Source: Cecembia lonarensis LW9 (GTDB taxonomy: Bacteria > Bacteroidota > Bacteroidia > Cytophagales > Cyclobacteriaceae). Taken from it: 38,315 nt of DNA. The notes under the pieces are model-generated. The model worked only from the letters and a program-made list of their open reading frames with translations, had not been told where the DNA came from and did no database searches. The translations under genes were made by a program, and so were the position numbers. Location of the stretch: assembly GCF_000298295.1 (NCBI RefSeq), contig NZ_AMGM01000040.1, positions 1-38,315 on the forward strand. Direction: 5' to 3'. Below are positions 24,372 through 32,611 of the stretch, in pieces. Every line of letters begins with the position of its first letter. The first letter of the stretch is position 1.

Positions 24372-25925
24372 ATGAAAAGAAGAACTTTTATCAAACATGT
24401 GGCCCACAGTCTTGCAGCTCCGGGAATTTTTGGTGCATTGGGCACACCTGCCCTAGGTAAAGAAGTGGAGCGTTTACTGAATCTGGCACAAGATACCGGA
24501 AGGATTCTGGTCTTGATTTATTTGGATGGTGGGAATGATGGATTGAACACGGTCATTCCCCTCAGTTATATGAGCCAGCTTTCACAGGTAAGGCCTCATG
24601 TTATCCTTCCTGAAAACGAGATACTCGAAATACCAGACAGTGATTTTGCTTTTCATCCGGCATTGGAAGGTTTCCAATCTTTATATACAGAGGGAAGGCT
24701 TCAGGTCATACATTCCGTAGGTTACCCCCAACAAAACTTTTCCCATTTCAGGTCTAAAGACATTTGGATGAGTGGTTCAGACTCAGATCAGCTTTTAAAC
24801 TCGGGTTGGACCGGTCGATATTTGGAAAAAGGCCATCCTGAATTTCCAGAAGCTTATCCAAATGAAAATCATCCGCACCCATTGGCCATTGAAATTGGTT
24901 TAGGCGCTTCCATGCTTTTTCAGGGTGAAAGGATTGGGTTTTCCATGGTCATCAACAATGTAAACTCATTTTATGAGCTGTTGGAAAAAGAAGTAGACGA
25001 GGCACCGGAGGGACCTGTAGGTGATAAAATCCGGTATATCAGGCTAATGGCCCAACAATCTCAGAAATACGGTAGAATTGTTAAAGAGACTGCAGAAAAA
25101 GTCACTTTTCAAAGGCCTTTTCCGGACAATAGGCTGGCCAATCAGTTGAAAATTGTGTCAAGATTAATTGCCGGGGGATTGAAAACACCACTTTACTTGG
25201 TTCGTATGGGTGGTTTTGATACCCATGACAACCAGGTAGTGGACAGTGACCGTACCATGGGAAGGCACGCCAATCTGCTACAAAACCTTAATGATGCAGT
25301 GATGGCCTTTATGAGGGATTTAGAGTACCATAAAACCGCTGATCGGGTGATGGGTATGACTTTTTCAGAGTTTGGCAGGAGGATTGTGTCAAACTCCAGT
25401 GGTGGTACAGACCATGGGACCGCTGCGCCCATGTTTGTTTTTGGTAATATGTCAGAGGGAAGTTATTTGGGCGAAGCTCCCCGAATAAGGGGAAATGAGG
25501 TATATGGGGACAATCTCCCTTTACAGTTTGATTTCAGACAAATTTATACCTCACTATTGAGCCAGTGGTTTGAATCAGATGCAAATATGCCATCCATGTC
25601 CAAGAATGCTTCCAGACGCTTTGATCAAGTGCCCGTAATTCGAAACACACTCACCAATCCTTTAACGCCTCAGGAAAGGATGGATATTAAATTTTTCCCA
25701 AATCCGGTCCAGGATTTTGCCACACTAAGCTTCAATGCCGATGGGCCGGTTCAAATAAGGTTGATTGATGTGCAGGGAAGAATTTTATCAAATTTGCATG
25801 AAGGTGATGCCCCTGGCCGTCCATTCACCATGATTGTAGATATGACACCATTTGCACCAGGAAAGTATATCATACAGGTTTTGACAGAAAAAATCCGAAA
25901 AACGGTACATGTCATAAAGCTCTAA
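24372..25925 (+). CDS. DUF1501 domain-containing protein with Tat-like signal and type IX secretion C-terminal domain
   Basis: A 517-aa exported protein of the DUF1501 family, related to the alkaline-phosphatase/sulfatase fold. The N-terminus MKRRTFIKHVAHSLAAPGIF is a twin-arginine-like signal. Family motifs are LIYLDGGNDGLNTVIPLSYM (48-67), SHFRSKDIWMSG, GGFDTHDNQ and TFSEFGRRIVSNSSGGTDHG followed by TAAPMFVFG. From about 437 the protein ends in a type IX secretion C-terminal sorting domain: FFPNPVQDFATLSF, the strand IRLIDVQGRIL, FAPGKYIIQV and a basic end TVHVIKL. The product is therefore probably secreted to the cell surface, with the sorting domain removed. Its substrate is unknown. It forms an operon with DUF1800. 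Confidence 0.92.
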   Translation: MKRRTFIKHVAHSLAAPGIFGALGTPALGKEVERLLNLAQDTGRILVLIYLDGGNDGLNTVIPLSYMSQLSQVRPHVILPENEILEIPDSDFAFHPALEGFQSLYTEGRLQVIHSVGYPQQNFSHFRSKDIWMSGSDSDQLLNSGWTGRYLEKGHPEFPEAYPNENHPHPLAIEIGLGASMLFQGERIGFSMVINNVNSFYELLEKEVDEAPEGPVGDKIRYIRLMAQQSQKYGRIVKETAEKVTFQRPFPDNRLANQLKIVSRLIAGGLKTPLYLVRMGGFDTHDNQVVDSDRTMGRHANLLQNLNDAVMAFMRDLEYHKTADRVMGMTFSEFGRRIVSNSSGGTDHGTAAPMFVFGNMSEGSYLGEAPRIRGNEVYGDNLPLQFDFRQIYTSLLSQWFESDANMPSMSKNASRRFDQVPVIRNTLTNPLTPQERMDIKFFPNPVQDFATLSFNADGPVQIRLIDVQGRILSNLHEGDAPGRPFTMIVDMTPFAPGKYIIQVLTEKIRKTVHVIKL

Positions 25926-26027
25926 AGGGTAGCATTTTTTTAAGGCAGCAATTGTAGCCATTCCGGATTTTGAATTTCCTTTATTTTTAGTTATATTAAG
26001 CCTAACCAACCATTAGGAATAAATCAC

Positions 26028-26279
26028 ATGAAATACATTTGGAAAATTTTATTTAGCATTTTCGGATTTTTTATGGGCAATCCCATTGCTGCACAGCAAC
26101 AGCGGAATATTCCAAGACCATCAGAACCCTTAGATCTGTCCTCAACCAGCAACCTTCTGATTTTTATCGTCATCCCTGTCATAATTCTAATTCTGTATTT
26201 TGTTTTCAGGAAAAGAATTCAAAAAGTCCGACAGGAATGGATTGAAAAGCAAAAGGAAGAGAAAGAAAACCAAAAGTAG
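26028..26279 (+). CDS. Small exported or bitopic membrane protein (hypothetical)
   Basis: An 83-aa protein. It starts with a signal-like segment (MKYIWKILFSIFGFFMGN, then PIAAQQQ), followed by a Pro-rich spacer, a second strongly hydrophobic helix (LLIFIVIPVIILILYFVF, about 43-60) and a highly charged basic/acidic tail (RKRIQKVRQEWIEKQKEEKE). The expected topology is an N-terminal cleaved signal and a single membrane anchor with a cytoplasmic coiled tail. I do not recognise a named family. It converges with smc; its stop is 20 nt from the smc stop, with an imperfect inverted repeat (GGCCTAAAC / GTTTAAGCC, 26279-26306) spanning the junction. Confidence 0.65.
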   Translation: MKYIWKILFSIFGFFMGNPIAAQQQRNIPRPSEPLDLSSTSNLLIFIVIPVIILILYFVFRKRIQKVRQEWIEKQKEEKENQK

Positions 26280-26299
26280 GCCTAAACACTGTTTTGGGT

Positions 26300-29200
26300 T
26301 TAAGCCAACTCTCTTAAATCAACTGGGACAACCCTGGAAACTCCTGCTTCGATCATGGTAATGCCATAAATGATGTCTGTGCTGGCCATGGTTCTTTTGT
26401 TATGGGTTACTATTATGAATTGTGATTCTTTGGAAAAGTTTTGGATGATATTATTGAATTTATCAATGTTGGCATCATCCAAAGGAGCATCTACCTCATC
26501 AAAAATACAGAAGGGTGCCGGTTTCAGGAGATAAATGGCAAAGAGTAGGGAAGTAGCTGTCAGTGTTTTTTCCCCACCTGAAAGTTGGTTGATGGTCAAG
26601 GGGCGCTTGCCTTTGGGTTTGGCCATAATTTCAATAGGGCTTTCCAAAGGGTTATCAGGATCTACCAGTTTTAGGTCGCAATCGTCTTCTGCAGTAAAGA
26701 GTGACCGGAATACTTTTACAAAGTTTTCCTTGATTTTGGAGAATGCATCTAAAAATGTTGCTTTGGCTACCTGATCGATTTCCTGTATGGTTTCGATCAA
26801 CGATGTCTTAGCCTTGATCAAATCTTCTTTTTGGGCGGTAATAAAGGTGTGTCTTTCCTTGATTTCCTCATATGCTTCCATGGCCATAGGATTGATAGGA
26901 CCAATGCGCTCCAGCTTTTCTTTGGCCTTAGATACGATTTCCCTAATATCAGATTCAGCAAGTTCTAAATAGGCTTCATCCAAATCAGGGTTTTCTTCCA
27001 TCAATTGATCCAGATCAATTTCAAACTCTACACTCAAGCGTTCCTTCAGGCTGGCCAGTTTGAGTTTGACCTCATTGACTGATTGTTGCATTTCCTGCAT
27101 TAGTGCGTCAATCGACTCTTTGGATTTCTGTAGCTCCCGAATTTGTTTGTCAGTTTCGTCAATGTGACCACGGCCGGCATAATAATCCTTTTCCGCCTCA
27201 TTTACGCCTACTTCAATACCTTCCTTTTCGGTATATAATTCAATGAGTTCATCATCCTTGATTTCATTGTTTTCCAATAAGGATCTGATCTCCGCATCAA
27301 TCCCGCTAAGTTCTTGCTGGGAGTTACCAATACGTTCTTTAGAACTTTCAAATGCAGCTTGTTTGAACTCAATCTCCTGTTCAAGAGAGCTAATTCTATT
27401 AAGTTGCTGATGGTAGCGTATATTTTCTTGGTTAAAAGCCGCAGATTTTTGACTTAAAAGCTCAAGTTCATGTTGTAGCTTTAAGTTGATTTCCTCTAAT
27501 TCAAGTTCTAATTTTTCAAAATCAACTTTTACTTCCTGTAGTTGAGGCATGATGTCTTCCAACGAAAACTGCAGGCTTTCTATCCTATCTAAAATATCTT
27601 CCCTTTTATTGGCATTGGAAGACAATAGTTCACTTAACTGCTCCTTTTTGGTCTTTACAGAAACATACTCCTGGTTGATTTCACTGATTTCATGCTGCTG
27701 TTTTTCAATTTCCTGTTTGTAGCTAATCGCTTTGAGCTTAAGCAAATCAGACAATTTGCCATCAAGATTAGACCTGGTTGCACTTACCCTTTTGTTAAGC
27801 TCTTTGATCTCTTTTTCCAGCTTTTCCAGATTTTTTGCCCTACCAATTCTTTTTCCTTCAAATAGGCCCACGGAACCACCTGAAATACTGAATTTCTTTT
27901 TGGTGAGCTTTCCACTTTCAGAGATGAAAATGGCATTTTGATCCTTTGGGAAATCCTGGTATTCTCCTTGAACGATATATACATCATCCAGAATAAAAGC
28001 GATCAGCTTCCCATATTTTTCATCATATTCGATAATCTCTGTTGCAGGAACAGCATTTGAAAATATCTTGGTCTGTGCAGGGTGGAAGTTGTTGAAGTGT
28101 TCTAGAATAAAGAAATTTGCTTTACCTCTTGCTGCATCACTGAGTAAGTGCACCGCCGCTATGGCCTGTGCCTCTGTGTCCACTACATAATAGTTCATGT
28201 AGCTCTCCAGGTAATTTTCTATGGTTACCCTATACCTTTCCTCCGTGGTCAATATGTCGGACAACAAAGGTGTATCCTTGGTCCAATTGGGACTTTTCTT
28301 TAAAAATTTAATGGCTTCAGGAAAGCCTTCTAAATTTTCTACCAGAGACTTGGTCAGGTTGAACTCATTTTGTTTGGCATCCAGCTTTCTGGATATCTGA
28401 GTCACTTCTTCCCTGATCATTTCAATGACCCTGTTAGCCTCTTCAATCTTTTTAACCTGCTCTTCCTCCTTGGATTTAAGCAATGAAAGTCCCTCTGTTT
28501 TTTGGTCCAAGGCAACTTTCAGTTCATATATCTTATCTTCAAAATCTTGAAGATTTGACACCTGACTGCTGTCGTCAGAAGTTGTTTTTTCAAGTTCTTG
28601 TTTTAATGTAGAAAGCTGGATTTGCTTGATTTCCTGATCTTTTGAAAGTTGGTATAAACGGTCCTTTTTAAGGGAAAATTCCTTGGAAAGCATTTTTTGC
28701 CTTTCCTGAATCTCTACTTGTTCCGTTTTTTTGGCTTCATAGGTTTCCCTCAATTCCTCGACGATAAATTCCAGTTCTTGCAGGATTTTTTGGGCAGATT
28801 CCTTTTCCTGTTCCAGGGAACGTATGCTGAATCCCGCCCGCTCGTTGGACTTTCGATCTGCCTCTATTTGTTCCCTGAGTTTCTGGGACCTGTCTTCTAA
28901 GAACCTTAACCGTTCATTTTTGATCTTTTTATCGCTTTCAAACTGTCTGATTTTATTGACTTGTTCATTGAGTGCCCGCTGTCGGGAAGCAAGCAGTTTT
29001 TCCCTTTGGATCAAGTCAGCTTTACCTTGCTCTAACTGGGCTTCTTTTTCAGCAATTTTAGTCTGTATGGATAATTTCCTGTCCTGCTCCCCCTGTACTT
29101 TTTGATGGAGTGCTATCAAAGATGCTGAATGTTTTTCAACAGAACGCTTAGCGAGATTAATACTGGCTTCTTTGTATTCTTTTTTTATTTCAAAGTACTT

Positions 29201-29839
29201 GGCAGTTTGCTTGGCCTGCTTCTCCAGACTTTTCAGGTTTTTTTCAATCTCAAAAAGCACATCTTCCACCCGTTCCAGGTCTGCATCGGTATCTTCCAGT
29301 TTTCTGAGTGTTTCCTTCTTCCTGGTTTTGAATTTGGAAATGCCGGCAGCTTCTTCAAAAAGATCCCTTCTGGAATTATTTTTATCATTCAACAATTCAT
29401 CAATCATCTTCAACTCTATGATGGCATAGCTGTTGGAGTTGATCCCGGTATCCATAAACAGGTTTGTTATGTCCTTGAGTCTACAAGCAATACCATTAAG
29501 AAGGTATTCACTTTCCCCACTTCGGTAATACCTACGGGTGATAGTTACATGGGTATATTCTGTTGGCAATAGGTTCTTCGTATTCTCAAAAGTCAGGGAA
29601 ACTTCAGCCATGTTGGTTGGCTTGCGGTTTTTGGTTCCGTTAAAAATCACATTCTCCATCTTATCAGAACGCAGCATCCGTGATTTTTGCTCTCCCAACA
29701 CCCAGCGAATGGCATCCACAACATTGGATTTACCACAACCGTTAGGGCCGACCACTCCGGTAATTCCTTTGTCAAAATGGATAACCATTCGGTCACCAAA
29801 ACTCTTAAATCCCTTGATTTCTAGCTTACTCAGCAGCAT
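26300..29839 (-). CDS. smc: Chromosome segregation protein SMC
   Basis: The 1179-aa SMC ATPase, which loops and organises the chromosome with ScpA and ScpB. The N-terminal head has Walker A GPNGCGKSN (31-39). A first coiled-coil arm spans about 165-500. The hinge spans about 505-670, from ENLEGFPEAIKFLKK to SISGGSVGLFEGKRIGR. The second arm runs about 670-1000. The C-terminal head carries the ABC signature LSGGEKTLTA (1086-1095) and Walker B FCIFDEVDAPLDDANID with Asp1114 and Glu1115. The length is normal for the family. The gene stands alone on its strand, with no scpA or scpB in the window, and is divergent from the next membrane-anchored gene. Confidence 0.96.
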   Translation of the reverse strand: MLLSKLEIKGFKSFGDRMVIHFDKGITGVVGPNGCGKSNVVDAIRWVLGEQKSRMLRSDKMENVIFNGTKNRKPTNMAEVSLTFENTKNLLPTEYTHVTITRRYYRSGESEYLLNGIACRLKDITNLFMDTGINSNSYAIIELKMIDELLNDKNNSRRDLFEEAAGISKFKTRKKETLRKLEDTDADLERVEDVLFEIEKNLKSLEKQAKQTAKYFEIKKEYKEASINLAKRSVEKHSASLIALHQKVQGEQDRKLSIQTKIAEKEAQLEQGKADLIQREKLLASRQRALNEQVNKIRQFESDKKIKNERLRFLEDRSQKLREQIEADRKSNERAGFSIRSLEQEKESAQKILQELEFIVEELRETYEAKKTEQVEIQERQKMLSKEFSLKKDRLYQLSKDQEIKQIQLSTLKQELEKTTSDDSSQVSNLQDFEDKIYELKVALDQKTEGLSLLKSKEEEQVKKIEEANRVIEMIREEVTQISRKLDAKQNEFNLTKSLVENLEGFPEAIKFLKKSPNWTKDTPLLSDILTTEERYRVTIENYLESYMNYYVVDTEAQAIAAVHLLSDAARGKANFFILEHFNNFHPAQTKIFSNAVPATEIIEYDEKYGKLIAFILDDVYIVQGEYQDFPKDQNAIFISESGKLTKKKFSISGGSVGLFEGKRIGRAKNLEKLEKEIKELNKRVSATRSNLDGKLSDLLKLKAISYKQEIEKQQHEISEINQEYVSVKTKKEQLSELLSSNANKREDILDRIESLQFSLEDIMPQLQEVKVDFEKLELELEEINLKLQHELELLSQKSAAFNQENIRYHQQLNRISSLEQEIEFKQAAFESSKERIGNSQQELSGIDAEIRSLLENNEIKDDELIELYTEKEGIEVGVNEAEKDYYAGRGHIDETDKQIRELQKSKESIDALMQEMQQSVNEVKLKLASLKERLSVEFEIDLDQLMEENPDLDEAYLELAESDIREIVSKAKEKLERIGPINPMAMEAYEEIKERHTFITAQKEDLIKAKTSLIETIQEIDQVAKATFLDAFSKIKENFVKVFRSLFTAEDDCDLKLVDPDNPLESPIEIMAKPKGKRPLTINQLSGGEKTLTATSLLFAIYLLKPAPFCIFDEVDAPLDDANIDKFNNIIQNFSKESQFIIVTHNKRTMASTDIIYGITMIEAGVSRVVPVDLRELA

Positions 29840-29948
29840 CCTACAGCAATTGAAAATGAACGAGCAACAAAATTAACCTATTTCATAAATATACCAAGAA
29901 TTGGTGCAAATGGGCTTTTTTTTTATCTTGCATCTAAAATTATCGACT

Positions 29949-30482
29949 GTGGACGCTGGAAACATTATTTATCTTATTGCAATTATCCTTTATTTTCTCT
30001 TTACGGTGTTGAAAAAACCCAAAAAAGAGGAGATAGAAAATACAGGTAGTCCTGAAGATCAACAGGAACAGAGGAAACCTGTTTCTTTTGAAGACCTTTT
30101 AAAAGAAATCCGGCAAGGTCAACAGGAAAGAGAAAGGGATTTTCAACAGAGCGGACAAGGTAAGGCGGTCGAAGAACGCCCTATTACTTCAAGTCAGCCT
30201 TTTGAAAGGCAGGAAAAATCATTCGAACCCAGCAACTTCAATCAGCCCAAAGCTTACCAAAAGTTCCAAGGGGAGATTTCAGACAAGGCTCTACCTAAAG
30301 TCAAAACTTTGGATGAGCAAGTTTCCTTGACTGCTTCCATTCAAGGCATCAAATCCAGTATTAAGTCTGAAGCAACAGCAAAGCAAGTAAGGGAAAATAA
30401 ATATAGAAGGATGCTAAATAATCCCAGTTCGGTAAAGGATGCGGTGGTACTTAGCGAGATTCTTAACCGCAAGCATTTTTGA
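29949..30482 (+). CDS. Membrane-anchored hypothetical protein with charged low-complexity tail
   Basis: An N-terminal transmembrane helix (AGNIIYLIAIILYFLFTVLK) followed by a long soluble, Gln/Glu/Lys-rich tail with little predicted structure and a conserved-looking end (MLNNPSSVKDAVVLSEILNR). I prefer the GTG at 29949 (177 aa, beginning MDAGNIIYLI). Upstream TTG (29901) and ATG (29910) starts are possible but would translate an AT-rich stretch (GFFFILHLKL) that includes a near -7 box (TATCTTGC). The ending MLNNPSSVKDAVVLSEIL-NRKHF recalls the ends of small Bacteroidota membrane proteins of unknown role. It is divergent from smc; no function is proposed. Confidence 0.7.
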   Translation: MDAGNIIYLIAIILYFLFTVLKKPKKEEIENTGSPEDQQEQRKPVSFEDLLKEIRQGQQERERDFQQSGQGKAVEERPITSSQPFERQEKSFEPSNFNQPKAYQKFQGEISDKALPKVKTLDEQVSLTASIQGIKSSIKSEATAKQVRENKYRRMLNNPSSVKDAVVLSEILNRKHF

Positions 30483-30537
30483 TAATTACCCTCAGGGGTT
30501 TTATAATTTTTAAAAGTTTCTTTTTACATTTTCAAAC

Positions 30538-30594
30538 AATGGTTTTGGGTTTGTGTTTATAAATCGTCAAACCTTTATAACGCACAAAACCATT
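30538..30594 (+). promoter_or_regulatory. Nested inverted repeats in the leader of the Rieske operon
   Basis: Outer arms AATGGTTTTG (30538-30547) and CAAAACCATT (30585-30594) are perfect 10-bp inverted repeats. Inside, directly abutting the first arm, GGTTTG (30548-30553) pairs with CAAACC (30568-30573). The structure ends 12 nt before the chosen start codon, so it could be an operator or an mRNA leader hairpin. Confidence 0.4.
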
Positions 30595-30606
30595 AATATT
30601 GAAAAT

Positions 30607-31104
30607 ATGAAAACCATTGAAAGTGTACAGACAGGAAGGCTTTCTGAAGAGCGGAGGGCATTCCTTAAAAAATCAGGAACTCTTGCGATCATGTCAGCTT
30701 TTGGCGTGGGATTTTTCACTTCCTGTTCAAATGAAGATGACAGACCTAATAGGGCTGTAATACCTCCGGCAAGTTCAACAGGAATTACCATTCAGGGCAG
30801 TACAATCACCGTCAATCTTAATGAAGCCACAGCATTGGCCAGTACTGGTGGATGGGCTATTGTATCGGCTGCCAGGGTATTGATTGTCAACATTGGAGAT
30901 AATACCTTCAATGCCCTGACTTCAGTTTGTACCCATGCCAGCTGTGATAATAGTTGGACATTCACCAATAATGTATTCACTTGTACCTGCCATGGTTCCC
31001 GTTTTGGTACAGATGGTGCAGTTTTGAATGGGCCTGCTTCCAGACCTTTGGCCAGTTTTCCCACGGAGCTGAATGGCAACACCTTGACGGTTGATTTCGG
31101 ATGA
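30607..31104 (+). CDS. Rieske-type [2Fe-2S] protein, Tat/lipoprotein-like export signal
   Basis: A 165-aa exported electron-transfer protein. The ATG at 30607 begins MKTIESVQ; a GTG farther up (30553) is less likely because it would translate the leader repeats. The signal has a twin-arginine-like SEERRAFLKKSG followed by a hydrophobic stretch and FFTSC (Cys40 lipobox). The Rieske domain carries Cys108-Thr-His110 and Cys126-x-x-His129 as cluster ligands, with Cys113 and Cys128 as the structural disulfide (CTHASC ... CTCHGSRFG), as in bc1/b6f-type Rieske proteins. No oxygenase or cytochrome partner is adjacent. It overlaps the YceI gene by 4 nt (ATGA), so the two are co-translated. Confidence 0.9.
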   Translation: MKTIESVQTGRLSEERRAFLKKSGTLAIMSAFGVGFFTSCSNEDDRPNRAVIPPASSTGITIQGSTITVNLNEATALASTGGWAIVSAARVLIVNIGDNTFNALTSVCTHASCDNSWTFTNNVFTCTCHGSRFGTDGAVLNGPASRPLASFPTELNGNTLTVDFG

Positions 31105-31661
31105 TGCTTCGGTTTACGTTTCTTATACTTTCCTTTTTGATATTTCATTCCAATGGATTGAAAGCCCAGGAGTTTCTTACTGAAAAGGGCAAAACACTCT
31201 TTATCTCAAAAGCACCTATGAGTGAATTTACCGGGGAGTCAGGCCAGCTGCATGGCCTGATAAATCTGGATAAAAATCTGTTGGATTTCTACATTGACCT
31301 GAACACGCTTAAAACAGGTATAGGATTAAGGGACAGACACATGAGGGAAAATTACCTTGAAACCAAAAAATTCCCTTTTGCAGAATTTACAGGCCAAATA
31401 GAAAATGTACCTACACTCATAATCGGTAAAGAAGTGCCGGTTACGGCCAAGGGTAAGTTTAAAATTCATGGGGTAGAGAGGGAAATTGAAGTTCCGGGAA
31501 CAATAAAGAAGCTAACAGAAGGAGAGCTTGGTTTAAAGGCGGAGTTCAAAGTGTTGCTCGGTGATTACAATATTGCAATTCCTAAAGTAATGTTTTATGA
31601 ATTGGCAGAAGAGCAGATTGTCAAAATTGATGCTGTACTTAAGAAAAAAAAAAAATTGTAA
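31101..31661 (+). CDS. YceI family periplasmic protein
   Basis: A 186-aa lipocalin-like protein with a Sec signal (1-23, ending LKAQE). Family marks are FISKAPMSEFTGES, LDFYIDLNTLKTGIGLRDRH followed by MRENYLETKKFPFAEFTG, and VTAKGKFKIHGVEREIEVPG. YceI-type beta-barrels are known to bind polyprenyl or fatty-acyl ligands, as in the Thermus TT1927b structure. This suggests a lipid or quinone ligand, but no ligand is visible here. The start overlaps the Rieske stop and the stop overlaps the next ATG by one base (TAATG). The C-terminus KKKKKL is encoded by a run of 12 A residues. Confidence 0.92.
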   Translation: MMLRFTFLILSFLIFHSNGLKAQEFLTEKGKTLFISKAPMSEFTGESGQLHGLINLDKNLLDFYIDLNTLKTGIGLRDRHMRENYLETKKFPFAEFTGQIENVPTLIIGKEVPVTAKGKFKIHGVEREIEVPGTIKKLTEGELGLKAEFKVLLGDYNIAIPKVMFYELAEEQIVKIDAVLKKKKKL

Positions 31662-32536
31662 TGAGAAAATTTTTAATTGTCTTTGCTTTCTTCTCGTGTG
31701 CTTCCTGGAGCGCCAACGCCCAATTGGAGCGTAAATTGGCTACAGAAACCCAAGAGGTTGACTTGATTTTTCATGCTCCCAGGCATATCAATTTACTGAC
31801 GGTGGAGCCCTTGGATGAAAAGACGCTTCATTTTGCCATCATGCATACATTCGGTACCATTGACGGGGGGATTCAAAATCTTTTTGGATTGGACAATGGT
31901 GCAGTGATACAGTTCAGTTTTGAATATGCCTTACATGAAAACTTTTCATTGGGCATGTCAAGACAAAGCAGGGACAAAATGTATAACCTCTATGGCAGGT
32001 ATCATTTGCTAAAGCAAACCCAAGATGACAAAATGCCGATTTCTTTGTCCTTTATGGGGGCCGCTGGAGTGAATACATCCAATTATCAGTTTCTACAGGA
32101 AGCCAATCCAAATTTTGTTGAAAGAAGCAGCTTTGCCTTTCAATTAATGGCTGCAAGGAGGTTTTCAGATAAAATAAGTTTACAGGTTTCTCCCATGATG
32201 GCCTATTTTGTAGATCCAAATCCAATATTCCTTATCGAGGGAGACCAAAATCTATATTTAGCCCTCGGCTTTAGTGGCAAATACAAAATCAGCAGCAAAA
32301 GCTCCATTACCATGCAATGGATACCTAACCTGAATAATGATTTGCGCAACAATGTTGGGTTAGGAATTGATCTGGAAGCTGGAGGCCATGTTTTCCAGAT
32401 GTATTTTGTTACCTCTCAACTCCTGAATGAACAATACCTCCTTGCTGGAGGAAACGGGGTCCCTGGAGAACAATTCAGGTTAGGCTTCAATGTAAACAGG
32501 GTATTTGCTACCGGTAAACGAAAAACGAACTGGTAA
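31661..32536 (+). CDS. DUF5777 family beta-barrel protein
   Basis: A 291-aa protein with a Sec signal (1-20, ending ANAQ) and alternating amphipathic strands of an outer-membrane barrel (LHFAIMHTFGTIDGG, FSFEYALHENFSLGMSR, MYNLYGRYHLLKQ, ISLQVSPMMAYFV, LGFSGKYKISSKSSITMQWI). The overall pattern matches the DUF5777 family, which has no assigned function. The C-terminus does not end in an aromatic strand of the classical BAM type but in GFNVNRVFATGKRKTNW. It is the third gene of the Rieske-YceI operon, with one base of overlap, so its role is probably tied to theirs at the cell envelope. Confidence 0.85.
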   Translation: MRKFLIVFAFFSCASWSANAQLERKLATETQEVDLIFHAPRHINLLTVEPLDEKTLHFAIMHTFGTIDGGIQNLFGLDNGAVIQFSFEYALHENFSLGMSRQSRDKMYNLYGRYHLLKQTQDDKMPISLSFMGAAGVNTSNYQFLQEANPNFVERSSFAFQLMAARRFSDKISLQVSPMMAYFVDPNPIFLIEGDQNLYLALGFSGKYKISSKSSITMQWIPNLNNDLRNNVGLGIDLEAGGHVFQMYFVTSQLLNEQYLLAGGNGVPGEQFRLGFNVNRVFATGKRKTNW

Positions 32537-32611
32537 TATTGGGTCAACTACTGTCATTTATTTTTACTTTGATCAGAAATTGATTTAAATTCAGACTTTG
32601 ACAAAAATCTG

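Noticed and set aside
26279-26306. Imperfect inverted repeat between the small membrane gene and smc as a terminator
   Set aside because: Wobble-containing stem with no clear T-tract on the + side; too weak to call.
29129-29572. 147-aa Phe/Leu-rich frame antisense to smc
   Set aside because: Hydrophobic composition arises from reading the Lys/Glu-rich coiled-coil codons of smc backwards.
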